From contig NC_080048.1 in the NCBI RefSeq assembly GCF_026212465.1, forward strand, positions 20,864,160-20,928,159: a stretch of DNA of 64,000 nucleotides, written 5' to 3'. The position numbers and the translations under genes were made by a program. The notes beneath the pieces are model-generated. The model ran no database searches. It saw only the letters and a list, made by a program, of their open reading frames with translations, and was not told the origin of the DNA. Below, piece after piece: positions 1-12,000 of the stretch (position 1 is its first letter; every line of letters starts with the position of its first letter). This stretch comes from Amaranthus tricolor (lineage: Eukaryota; Streptophyta; Magnoliopsida; Caryophyllales; Amaranthaceae).

Positions 1-1341
1 AACACGTAATTTCTAGCATATTACTATGATTTAGAATTCTAACCACTTGAACACAATAATATATACCTAATAGAGTTTTGTGTCAAGTTTCGTGCAAAAA
101 TAACCATCTTTGAGCTACTTTATGCGCAAAAGTGTCAAAAACGTTAAAAACCCTTATAATCGCAACTTAACACGTAATTTCTAGCATATGACTATGATTT
201 ACAATTCTAACCACTTCAACACAATAATATCCATACTGTGTTGTGTGTCAAGTTTCGTGCAAAAGAAACCAAGTTTGAGCTACTTTATGCGCAAAAGTGC
301 CAAAAATGCTTAAAAACCCTTAAAATCGCAACTTAACACGTAATTTCTAGCATATGACTATGATTTAAAATTCTTATCACTTCAACACAATAATAAATTT
401 CAAATAGTGTTGTGTCCCAAGTCTCGTGAAAAACAAACCGTGTTTGAGCTAATTTTTGCGCAAAAGAGCGAAAAACGCTTAAAAACCCTTAAAATCGCAA
501 CTTAACACGTAATTTCTAGCATATTACTATGATTTACAATTCTAACTACTTGAACACAATAATATATACCTAATAGAGTTTTGTGTCAAGTTTCGTGCAA
601 AAAGAACCATCTTTGAGCTACTTTGTGCGCAAAAGTGCCAAAAAACGTTAAAAACCCTTATAATCACAACTTAACACGTAATTTCTAGCATATGACTATG
701 ATTTACAATTCTAACCACTTCAACACAATAATATCCATACTGTGTTGTGTGTCAAGTTTCGTGCAAAAGAAACCAAGTTTGAGCTACTTTATGCGCAAAA
801 GTGCCAAAAATGCTTAAAAACCCTTAAAATCGCAACTTAACACGTAATTTCTAGCATATGACTATGATTTAAAATTCTTATCACTTCAACACAATAATAA
901 ATTTCAAATAGTGTTGTGTGCCAAGTTTCGTGAAAAACAAACCGTGCTTGAGCTAATTTATGCGCAAAATAGCGAAAAACGCTTAAAAACCCTTAAAATC
1001 GCAACTTAACACGTAATTTCTAGCATATTACTATGATTTACAATTCTAACCACTTGAACACAATAATATATACCAAATAGAGTTTTGTGTCAAGTTTCGT
1101 GCAAAAAGAACCATCTTTGAGCTACTTTATGCGCAAAAGTGCCAAAAACGTTAAAATTCCTTATAATCGCAACTTAACACGTAATTTCTAGCATATGACT
1201 ATGATGTACAATTCTAACCATTTCAACACAATAATATCCATACTGTGTTGTGTGTCAAATTTCGTGCAAAACAAACCAAGTTTGAGCTACTTTATGCGCA
1301 AAAGTGCCAAAAATGCTTAAAAACCCTTAAAATCGCAACTT
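1..1341 (+). repeat. 3-monomer HOR (a-b-c), ~504 bp
   Basis: Three monomer types alternate. Type a has cacttgaacac, a gttttgtg segment and agaaccatctttgag. Type b has aatatccatactgtgttg. Type c has ttcttatcacttcaac, aataaatttcaaatag and mostly ends in agctaattt rather than agctacttt. Type a begins at 1, 504 and 1008, giving periods of 503 and 504 bp. The third copy changes its last member: the c monomer at 1342 switches to a caataatttataccaaatag segment (called c'), which ends the simple a-b-c rhythm. Confidence 0.85.
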
Positions 1342-3761
1342 AACACGAAATTTCTAGCATATGACTATGATTTAAAATTCTTATCACTTCAACACAATAA
1401 TTTATACCAAATAGAGTTGTGTGTCAAGTTTCGTGCAAAACAAACCAAGTTTGAGCTACTTTATGCGCAAAAGTGCCAAAAATGCTTTAAAACTCTTTAA
1501 ATCGCAACTTAACACGTAATTTCTAACATATGACTATGATTTACAATTCTAACCAATTCAAAACAATAATTAATTCCAAATAGTGTTGTGTGCCAAGTTT
1601 CATGAAAAACAAACCGTGTTTGAGCTACTTTATGCGCAAAAGTGCCAAAAATGCTTAAAAACCCTTAAAATCGCAACTTAACACGTAATTTCTAGCATAT
1701 GACTGATTTTAAATTCTTATCACTTCAACACAATAATAAATTTCAAATAGTGTTGTGTGCCAAGTTTCGTGAAAAACAAAAGTGGTTTGAGCTGCTTTAT
1801 TCGCAAAAGGGCCAAAAATGCATAAAAACCCTTAAAATCACAACTTAACACGTAATTTCTAGCATATTACTATGATTTACAATTCTAACCACTTCAACAC
1901 AATAATTTATACCAAATAGAATTGCGTGTCAAGTTTCGTGCAAAACAAACCAAGTTTGAGCTACTTTATGCGCAAAAGTGGCAAAAATGCTTAAAAAACA
2001 CTTAAAATCGCAACTTAACACGTAATTTCTAGATTATGACTATGATTTACAATTCTAACCACTTCAACAAAATAATTAATTCCAAATAGTGTTGTGCGCC
2101 AAGTTTCGTGAAAAACAAACCGTGTTTGAGCTACTTTATGCGTAAAAGTGCCAAAAATGCTTAAAAACCCTTAAAATCGCAACTTAACACGTAATTTCTA
2201 GCATATGACTGATTAAAAATTCTTACCACTTCAACACAATAATAAATTTCAAATAGTGTTGTGTGCCATGTTTCGTGAAAAAACAAACCGTGTTTGAGCT
2301 AATTTATGCGCAAAAGTGCCAAAAACGCTTAAAAACCCTTAAAATCGCAACTTAACACGTAATTTCTATCATATTACTATGATTTCCAATTCTAACCACT
2401 TGAACACAATAATATATACCAAATAGAGTTTTGTGTCAAGTTTCGTGAAAAAAGAACCATCTTTGAACTACTTTATGCGCAAAAGTGCCAAAAACGTTAA
2501 AAACCCTTATAATCGCAACTTAACACGTAATTTCTAGCATATGACTATGATTTACAATTCTAACCACTTCAACACAATAATATCCATACTGTGTTTTGTG
2601 TCAAGTTTCGTGCAAAACAAACCAAGTTTACTTTATGCGCAAAAGTTCCAAAAATGCTTAAAAACCTTTAAAATCGCAACTTAACACAAAATTTCTAGCA
2701 TATGACTATGATTTAAAATTCTTATCACTTCAACACAATAATAAATTTCAAATAGTGTTGTGTGCCAAGTTTCGTGAAAAACAAAAGAGGTTTGAGCTAC
2801 TTTATTCGCAAAAGTGCCAAAAACGCATAAAAACCCTAAAAAATCGGAACTTAACACATAATTTCTAGCATATTACTATGATTTACAATTCTAACCACTT
2901 CAACACAATAATTTATACCAAATAGAGTTGCGTGTCAAGTTTCGTGCAAAACAAACCAAGTTTGAGCTACTTTATGCGCAAAAGTGGCAAAAATGCTTAA
3001 AAAAACACTTAAAATCGCAACTTAACACGTAATTTCTAACATATGACTATGATTTACAATTCTAACCACTTCAACACAATAATTAATTCCAAATAGTGTT
3101 GTGTGCCAAGTTTCGTGAAAAACAAACCGTGTTTGAGCTACTTTATGCGCAAAAGTGCCAAAAATGCTTAAAAAACCCTTAAAATCGCAACTTAACACGT
3201 AATTTCTAGCATATGACTATGATTTAAAATTCTTATCACTTCAACACAATAATAAATTTCAAATAGTGTTGTGTGCCAAGTTTCGTGAAAAACAAACCGT
3301 GTTTGAGCTAATTTATGCGCAAAAGTGCCAAAAACGCTTTAAAACCCTTAAAATCGCAACTTAACACGTAATTTCTAGCATATTACTATGATTTATAATT
3401 CTAACCACTTGAACACAATAATATATACCAAATAGAGTTTTGTGTCAAGTTTCGTGCAAAAAGAACCATCTTTGAGCTACTTTATGCGCAAAAGTGCCAA
3501 AAACGTTAAAAACCCTTATAATCGCAACTTAACACGTAATTTCTAGCATATGACTATGATGTACAATTCTAACCATTTCAACACAATAATATCCATACTG
3601 TGTTGTGTGTCAAATTTCGTGCAAAACAAACCAAGTTTGAGCTACTTTATGCGCAAAAGTGCCAAAAATGCTTAAAAAACCCTTAAAATCGCAACTTAAC
3701 ACGTAATTTCTAGCATATGACTATGATTTAAAATTCTTATCACTTCAACACAATAATTTAT
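1342..3761 (+). repeat. Irregular to 6-monomer HOR (a-b-c-d-e-c), ~1012 bp
   Basis: From 1342 the order is c', e, c, d, e, c, then a, b, c, d, e, c from about 2353, then a, b, c' from about 3365 to the gap. Type d carries caataatttataccaaatag and often ttgcgtgtcaag; type e carries caataattaattccaaatag. The a-to-a distance between about 2353 and 3365 is close to 1012 bp, six monomers. The 6-mer looks like the 3-mer of the left part extended by d-e-c. Calls rest on diagnostic bases read by eye. Confidence 0.7.
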
Positions 3762-3861
3762 NNNNNNNNNNNNNNNNNNNNNNNNNNNNNNNNNNNNNNN
3801 NNNNNNNNNNNNNNNNNNNNNNNNNNNNNNNNNNNNNNNNNNNNNNNNNNNNNNNNNNNNN
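3762..3861. other. Assembly gap, exactly 100 N
   Basis: There are 19 + 60 + 21 = 100 N across three lines. A round 100 is a common placeholder for a scaffold join of unknown size, so true spacing and relative orientation across it are not known. The satellite is on the + strand before it and the - strand after it. Confidence 0.98.
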
Positions 3862-6800
3862 CTCAAACTTGGTTTGTTTTGCACGAAACATGGCAGACAA
3901 CACTATTTGGAATTTATTATTGTGTTGAAGTTGTAAGAATTATAAATCCTAGTCATATGCTAGAAATTACGTATGAAGTTACGATTTTAAGGGTTATTAA
4001 GAGTTTTTGGCTTTTTTGCATATAATGTAGCTCAAACATGGTTTCTTTTGCATGATGTATGACACACAACTCTATTTGGTGTAAATTATTGTGTTGAAGT
4101 GGATAGAATTGTAAATCATAATCATATGCTAGAAATTACGTGTTAACTTGCGATTTTAAGGGTTTTTAAGCGTTTTTGGCACTTTTGCGCATAAAGTAGC
4201 TCAAACTTAGTTTATTTGGCACGAAACTTGACCACAACTCTATTTGGTATATATTATTGTTTTGAAGTGGTTAGAATTGTAAATCATAGTCATATGCTAG
4301 AAATTACGTGTTAAGTTGCGATTTTAAGGGTTTTTAAGCGCTATGGCAATTTTGCGAATAAAGTAGCTCAAACTTAGTTTGTTTTGCACGAAACTTGGCA
4401 CAAAAGACTATTTGGAATTTATTATTGTGTTGAAGTTGTAAGAATTTTATATCCTAGGCATATGCTAGAAATTACGTGTGAAGGTACGATTTTAAGGGTT
4501 TTTAAGCGTTTTTGGCACTTTTGCATATAATGTAGCTCAAACATGGTTTCTTTTGCATGATGCATGACACACAACTCTATTTGGTGTAAATTATTGTGTT
4601 GAAGTGGATAGAATTGTAAATCATAATCATATGCTAGAAATTACGTGTTAAGTTGCGATTTTAAGGGTTTTTTAAGCGTTTTTGGCACTTTTGCGCATAA
4701 ATTAGCTCAAACTTAGTTTAATTGGCACGAAACTTGACCACAACTCTATTTGGTATATATTATTGTTTTGAAGTGGTTAGAATTGTAAATCATAGTCATA
4801 TGCTAGAAATTACGTGTTAAGTTGCGATTTTAAGGGTTTTTAAGCGTTATGGCAATTTTGCGCATAAAGTAGCTCAAACTTTGTTTGTTTTGCACGAAAC
4901 TTGACACACAACTATATTTAGTATATATTATTGAGTTGAAGTGGTAAGAAATGTAAATCATAGTCACATGATAGAAATTACGTGTTAAGTTGCGATTTTA
5001 AAGGTTTTTAAGCGTTTTTGGCACTTTTGCGCATAAAGTAGCTCAAACTTGGTTTGTTTTGCACGAAACTTGACCACAACTCTATTTGGTATATATTATT
5101 GTGTTGAAGTGGTTCGAATTGTAAATCATAGTCATATGCTAGAAATTACGTGTTAAGTTGCGATTTTAAGGGTTTTTAAGCGTTTTTGGCACTTTTGCGC
5201 AAAAAGTAGCTCAAACATGGTTTGTTTTGCATGAAACTTGGCACACAACACTATATGAATTCATTATTGTGTTGAAATTGTAATTATTGTAAATCATAGT
5301 TATATGCTAGAAATTACGTGTTAAGTTGTGATTTTAAGGATTTTTTAGCGTTTTTGGCACTTTTGCGCATAAAGTAGCTCAAATATGGTTTGTTTTGCAC
5401 GAAACATGACACACTACACTGTTTGGTATATAATATTGTGTTGATGTGGTTAGAATTGTAAATCATTGTCATATGCTAGAAATTACGTGTTAAGTTGCGA
5501 TTTTAAAGGTTTTTTAAGCGTTTTTGGCACTTTTGCGCATAAAATAGCTCAAACTTGGTATGTTTTGCACGAAACTTGACACACAAATCTATTTGGTATA
5601 TATTATTGAGTTGAAGTGGTTAGAATTTTAAATCATAGTGATATGCTAGAAATTACGTGTTAAGTTGCGAATTTAAGGGTTTTTAAGCGTTTTTAGCACT
5701 TTTGCGCATAAAGTAGCTCAAACTTCGTTTGTTTTGCACGAAACATAACGCACAACCCTATTTGGTATATATTATTGTGTTGAAGTGGTTAGGATTGTAA
5801 ATCATAGTCATATGCTTGAAATTACGTGTTAAGTTGCGATTTTAAGGGTTTTTAAGCGTTTTTGGCACTTTGCGCATAAAGTACCTCAAACTTGGTTTGT
5901 TTTGCACGAAACTTGACGCACAACCCTATTTGGTATATATTTATGTGTTGAAGTGGCTAGAATTGCAAATCATAGTCATATGCTTGAAATTACGTGTTAA
6001 GTTGCGATTTTAAGGGTTTTTTAAGCGTTTTTGGCACTTTTGCGCATAAATTAGCTCAAACTTAGTTTATTTGGCACGAAACTTGACCACAACTCTATTT
6101 GGTATATATTATTGTGTTGAAGTGGTTAGAATTGTAAATCTGTCATATGCTAGAAATTACGTGTTAAGTTGCGATTTTAAGGGTTTTTAAGCGTTTTTGG
6201 CAATTTTGCGCATAAAGTAGCTCAAACTTTGTTTGTTATGCACAAAACTTGACACACAACTATATTTGGTATATATTATTGAGTGAAGTGGTAAGAAATG
6301 TAAATCATAGTCACATGATAGAAATTACGTGTTAAGTTGCGATTTTAAGGGTTTTTTAGCGTTTTTGGCACTTTTGCGCATAAAGTAGCTCAAACTTGGT
6401 TTGTTTTGCACGAAACTTGACACACACTCTATTTGGTATATATTATTGTGTTGAAGTGGTTCGAATTGTAAATCGCAGTCATATGCTAGAAATTACGTGT
6501 TAAGTTGCGATTATAAGGGTTTTTAAGCGTTTTTGGCACTTTTGCGCAAAAAGTAGCTCAAACATGGTTTGTTTTGCATGAAACTTGGCACACAACACTA
6601 TTTGAATTTATTATTGTGTTGAAGTTGTAATAATTGTAAATCATTGTCATATGCTAGAAATTACGTGTTAAGTTGTGATTTTAAGAATTTTTTTAGCGTT
6701 TTTGGCACTTTTGCGCATAAAGTAGCTCAAACTTGGTTTGTTTTGCACGAAACTTGACACACAACTATATTTGGTATATATTATTGTGTTGAAGTGGTAA

Positions 6801-9097
6801 GAAATTTTAAATCATAGTCACATGCTAGAAATTACGTGTTAAGTTGCGATTTTAAGGGTTTTAAAGCGTTTTTGGCACTTTTGCGCATTAAAATAGCTCA
6901 AACTTGGTATGTTTTGCCCGAAACTTGACACACAACTCTATTTGGTATATATTATTGAGTTGAAGTGGTTAGAAATTTAAATCATAGTGATATGCTAGAA
7001 ATTATGTGTTAAGTTGCGAATTTAAGGGTTTTAAAGCGTTTTTGGCACTTTTGCGCATAAAGTAGCTCAAACATGGTTTGTTTTGCACGAAACTTGACCA
7101 CAACTCTATTTGGTATATATTATTGTGTTGAAGTGGTTAGAATTGTAAATCATAGTCATATGCTTGAAATTACGTGTTAAGTTGCCATTTTAAGGGTTTT
7201 TAAGCGTTTTTTGGCACTTTTGCGCAAAAAGTAGCTAAAACATGGTTTGTTTTGCATGAAACTTGGCACACAACACTATATGAATTTATTATTGTGTTGA
7301 AGTTGTAATTATTGTAAATCATAGTTATATGCTAGAAATGACGTGTTAAGTTGTGATTTTAAGGATTTTTTAGCGTTTTTGGCACTTTTGCGCATAAAGT
7401 AGCTCAAACTTAGTTTGTTTTGCACGAAACTTGACACATTACACTGTTTGGAATATAATATTGTGTTGATGTGGTTAGAATTGTAAATCATTGTCATATG
7501 CTAGAAATTACGTGTTAAGTTGCGATTTTAAAGGTTTTTAAGCGTTTTTGGCACTTTTGCGCATAAAATAGCTCAAACTTGGTATGTTTTGCACGAAACT
7601 TGACACACAACTCTATTTGGTATATATTATTGAGTTGAAGTGGTTAGAAATTTAAATCATAGTGATATGCTAGAAATTACGTGTTAAGTTGCGATTTTAA
7701 GGGTTTTTAAGCGTTTTTGGCACTTTTGCGCATAAATTAGCTCAAACTTAGTTTATTTAGCACGAAAATTGACCACAACTCTTTTTGGTATATATTGTTG
7801 TGTTGAAGTGGTCAGAATTGCAAATCATAGTCATATGCTAGAAATTACGTGTTAAGTTGAGATTTTAAGGGTTTTTAAGCGTTTTTTGCACTTTTGCGCA
7901 AAAAGTAGCTCAAACTTGGTTTCTTTTGCACGAACCTTGGCAGACAACACTATTTGGAATTTGTTATTGTTTTGAAGTTGTAAGAATTATAAATCCTAGG
8001 CATATGCTAGAAATTACGTGTGAAGTTACGATTTTAAGGGTTATTAAGAGTTTTTGGCACTTTTGCATATAATGTAGCTCAAACATGGTTTCTTTTGCAT
8101 GATGTATGACGCACAACTCTATTTGCTGTAAATTATTGCGTTGAAGTGGTTAGAATTGTAAATCATAATCATATGCTAGAAATTACGTGTTAAGTTGCGA
8201 TTTTAAGGGTTTTTTAGCGTTTTTGGCACTTTTGCGCATAAAGTAGCTCAAACTTAGTTTATTTGGCACGAAACTTGACCACAACTCTATTTGGTATATA
8301 TTATTGTGTTTAAGTGGTTAGAATTGTAAATCATAGTCATATGCTAGAAATTACGTGTTAAGTTGCGATTTTAAGGGTTTTAAAGCGTTTTTGGAAATTT
8401 TGCGCATAAAGTAGCTCAAACTTTGTTTGTTTTGCACGAAACTTGACACACAACTATATTTGGTATATATTATTGAGTTGAAGTGGTAAGAAATGTAAAT
8501 CATAGTCACATGCTAGAAATTATGTGTTAAGTTGCGATTTTAAAGGTTTTTAAGCGTTTTTGGCACTTTTGCGCATAAAGTAGCTCAAACTTGGTATGTT
8601 TTGCACGAAACTTGACACACAACTCTATTTGGTATATAATATTGAGTTGAAGTGGTTAGAAATTTAAATCATAGTGATATGCTAGAAATTACGTGTTAAG
8701 TTGCGAATTTAAGGGTTTTTAAGCGTTTTTGGCACTTTTGCGCATAAATTAGCTCAAACTTAGTTTATTTTGCACGAAAATTGACCACAACTCTATTTGG
8801 TATATATTGTTGTGTTGAAGTGGTCAGAATTGCAAATCATAGTCATATGCTAGAAATTACGTGTTAAGTTGAGATTTTAAGGGTTTTTAAGCGTTTTAGG
8901 CACTTTTGCGCAAAAAGTAGCTCAAACTTAGTTTGTTTTGCACGAAACTTGGCAGACAACACTATTTGGAATTTATTATTGTGTTGAAGTTGTAAGAATT
9001 TTAAATCCTAGGCATATGCTAGAAATTACGTGTGAAGTTACGATTTTAAGGTCTTTTAAGCGTTTTTGGCACTTTTGCATATAATGTAGTTCAAACA
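3862..9097 (-). repeat. Poorly ordered, more divergent part of block 2
   Basis: About 31 monomers. M1, M2, M3, M4 and M5 types all occur, mixed with extra types not used in the later 5-mer. One has cacaactatatttggtatat with gtaagaaatgtaaatc (near 4880, 6240, 8430). One has cttggtatgttttgcacgaa with gagttgaagtgg (near 5560, 6900, 7580, 8590). A third has gacgcacaaccctatttgg (near 5900, related at 5730). A loose repeat of about 1350 bp (8 monomers) links the series starting near 4710 and 6060. M1 spacing is 505 bp (4039 to 4544) and 1012 bp (8086 to 9098), so there is no fixed HOR. It looks like an older or less homogenised array edge. Confidence 0.7.
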
Positions 9098-12000
9098 TGG
9101 TTTCTTTTGCATGATGCATGACACACAACTCTATTTGGTGTAAATTATTGTGTTGAAGTGGTTAGAATTGTAAATCATAATCATATGCTAGAAATTACGT
9201 GTTAAGTTGCGATTTTAAGGGTTTTTAAGCGTTTTTGGCACTTTTGCGTATAAAGTAGCTCAAAATTAGTTTATTTGGCACGAAACTTGACCACAACTCT
9301 ATTTGGTATATATTATTGTGTTGAAGTGGTTAGAATTGTAAATCATAGTCATATGCTAGAAATTACGTGTTAAGTTGCGATTTTAAGGGTTTTTAAGTGT
9401 TTTTGGCACTTTTGCGCAAAAAGTAGCTCATACATGGTTTGTTTTGCATTAAACTTGGCACACAACACTATTTGAATTTATTATTGTGTTGAAGTTGTAA
9501 TAATTGTAAATCATAGTCATATGCTAGAAATTACGTGTTAAGTTGTGATTTTAAGTATTTTTTAGCGATTTTGGCACTTTTGCGCATAAAGTAGCTCAAA
9601 CTTGGTTTGTTTTGCACGAAACTTGACACACTACACTGTTTGGTATATAATATTGTGTTGATGTGGTTAGAATTGTAAATCATTGTCATATGCTAGAAAT
9701 TACGTGTTAAGTTGCGATTTTAAGGGTTTTTAAGCGTTTTTGACACTTTTGCGCATAAAGTACCTCAAACTTGGTTTGTTTTGGAAGAAACTTGGCACAA
9801 AACACTATTTGGAATTTATTATTGTGTTGAAGTTGTAAGAATTTTAAATCCTAGGCATATGCTAGAAATTTCGTGTGAAGTTACGATTTTAAGGGTTTTT
9901 AAGCTTTTTTTGTACTTTTGCATATAATGTAGCTCAAACATGGTTTCTTTTGAATGATGCATGACACACAACTCTATTTGATGTAAATTATTGTGTTGAA
10001 GTGGTTAGAATTGTAAATCATAATCATATGCTAGAAATTACGTGTTAAGTTGCGATTTTAAGGGTTTTTTAAGCGTTTTTGGCACTTTTGCGCATAAAGT
10101 AGCTCAAAACGTAGTTTATTTGGCACGAAAGTTGACCACAACTCTATTTGGTATATATTATTGTGTTGAAGTGGTTAGAATTGTAAATCATAGTCATATG
10201 CTAGAAGTTACGTGTTAAGTTGCGATTTTAAGGGTTTTTTAGTGTTTTTGGCACTTTTGCGCAAAAAGTAGCTCATACATGGTTTGTTTGGCATGAAACT
10301 TGGCACACAACACTATTTGAATTTATTATTGTGTTGAAGTTGTAATAATTATAAATCATAGTCATATGCTAGAAATTACGTGTTAAGTTGTGATTTTAAG
10401 GATTTTTTTAGCGTTTTTGGCACTTTTGCGCATAAAGTAGCTCAAACTTGGTTTGTTTTGCACGAAACTTGACACACTACACTGTTTTGTATATAATATT
10501 GTGTTGATGTGGTTAGAATTGTAAATCATTGTCATATGCTAGAAATTACGTGTTAAGTTGCAATTTTAAGGGTTTTTAAGCGTTTTTGACACTTTTGCGC
10601 ATAAAGTACCTCAAACTTGGTTTGTTTTGGAAGAAACTTGGCACAAAACACTATTTGGAATTTATTATTGTGTTGAAGTTGTAAGAATTTTAAATCCTAG
10701 GCATATGCTAGAAATTTCGTGTGAAGTTACGATTTTAAGGGTTTTTAAGCTTTTTTTGTACTTTTGCATATAATGTAGCTCAAACATGGTTTCTTTTGAA
10801 TGATGCATGACACACAACTCTATTTGATGTAAATTATTGTGTTGAAGTGGTTAGAATTGTAAATCATAATCATATGCTAGAAATTACGTGTTAAGTTGCG
10901 ATTTTAAGGGTTTTTAAGCGTTTTTGGCACTTTTGCGCATAAAGTAGCTCAAAACGTAGTTTATTTGGCACGAAAGTTGACCACAACTCTATTTGGTATA
11001 TATTATTGTGTTGAAGTGGTTAGAATTGTAAATCATAGTCATATGCTAGAAGTTACGTGTTAAGTTGCGATTTTAAGGGTTTTTTAGTGTTTTTGGCACT
11101 TTTGCGCAAAAAGTAGCTCATACATGGTTTGTTTGGCATGAAACTTGGCACACAACACTATTTGAATTTATTATTGTGTTGAAGTTGTAATAATTATAAA
11201 TCATAGTCATATGCTAGAAATTACGTGTTAAGTTGTGATTTTAAGGATTTTTTAGCGTTTTTGGCACTTTTGCGCATAAAGTAGCTCAAACTTGGTTTGT
11301 TTTGCACGAAACTTGACACACTACACTGTTTTGTATATAATATTGTGTTGATGTGGTTAGAATTGTAAATCATTGTCATATGCTAGAAATTACGTGTTAA
11401 GTTGCAATTTTAAGGGTTTTTAAGCGTTTTTGACACTTTTGCGCATAAAGTACCTCAAACTTGGTTTGTTTTGGAAGAAACTTGGCACAAAACACTATTT
11501 GGAATTTATTATTGTGTTGAAGTTGTAAGAATTTTAAATCCTAGGAATATGCTAGAAATTACGTGTGAAGTTACGATTTTAAGGGTTTTTAAGCTTTTTT
11601 TGTACTTTTGCATATAATGTAGCTCAAACATGGTTTCTTTTGCATGATGCATGACACACAACTCTATTTGATGTAAATTATTGTGTTGAAGTGGTTAGAA
11701 TTGTAAATCATAATCATATGCTAGAAATTACGTGTTAAGTTGCGATTTTACGGGTTTTTAAGCGTTTTTGGCACTTTTGCGCATAAAGTAGCTCAAACTT
11801 AGTTTATTTGGCACGAAACTTGACCACAACTCTATTTGGTATATATTATTGTGTTGAAGTGGTTAGATTTGTAAATCATAGTCATATGCTAGAAATTACG
11901 TGTTAAGTTGCGATTTTAAGGGTTTTTAAGTGATTTTGGCACTTTTGCGCAAAAAGTAGCTCATACATGGTTTGTTTGGCATGAAACTTGGCACACAACA

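Larger units (their letters stand above)
1..3761 (+). repeat. Satellite block 1, ~168-bp tandem monomers, + orientation
   Basis: About 22 head-to-tail monomers fill this stretch. Each carries the anchor cttaacacgtaatttctag, then catatgactatgattta, a ttcaacacaataat segment, a caagtttcgtg segment, and the A-rich tail aaaaacccttaaaatcgcaa. Monomer starts counted on 'aacacg' fall at 1, 169, 335, 504, 673, 839, 1008, 1176, 1342, 1511 and 1680, so spacing is 166-169 bp. The array is uninterrupted: I see no gene, transposon end or unrelated sequence. By architecture it is centromeric or pericentromeric satellite; the family name is unknown to me. The block is cut mid-monomer by the gap at 3762. Confidence 0.97.

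Noticed and set aside
3696..3884. 62-codon frame spanning the first gap, and a similar one at 7309-7497
   Set aside because: The first is open only because it runs through N. The second is satellite sequence like the others.
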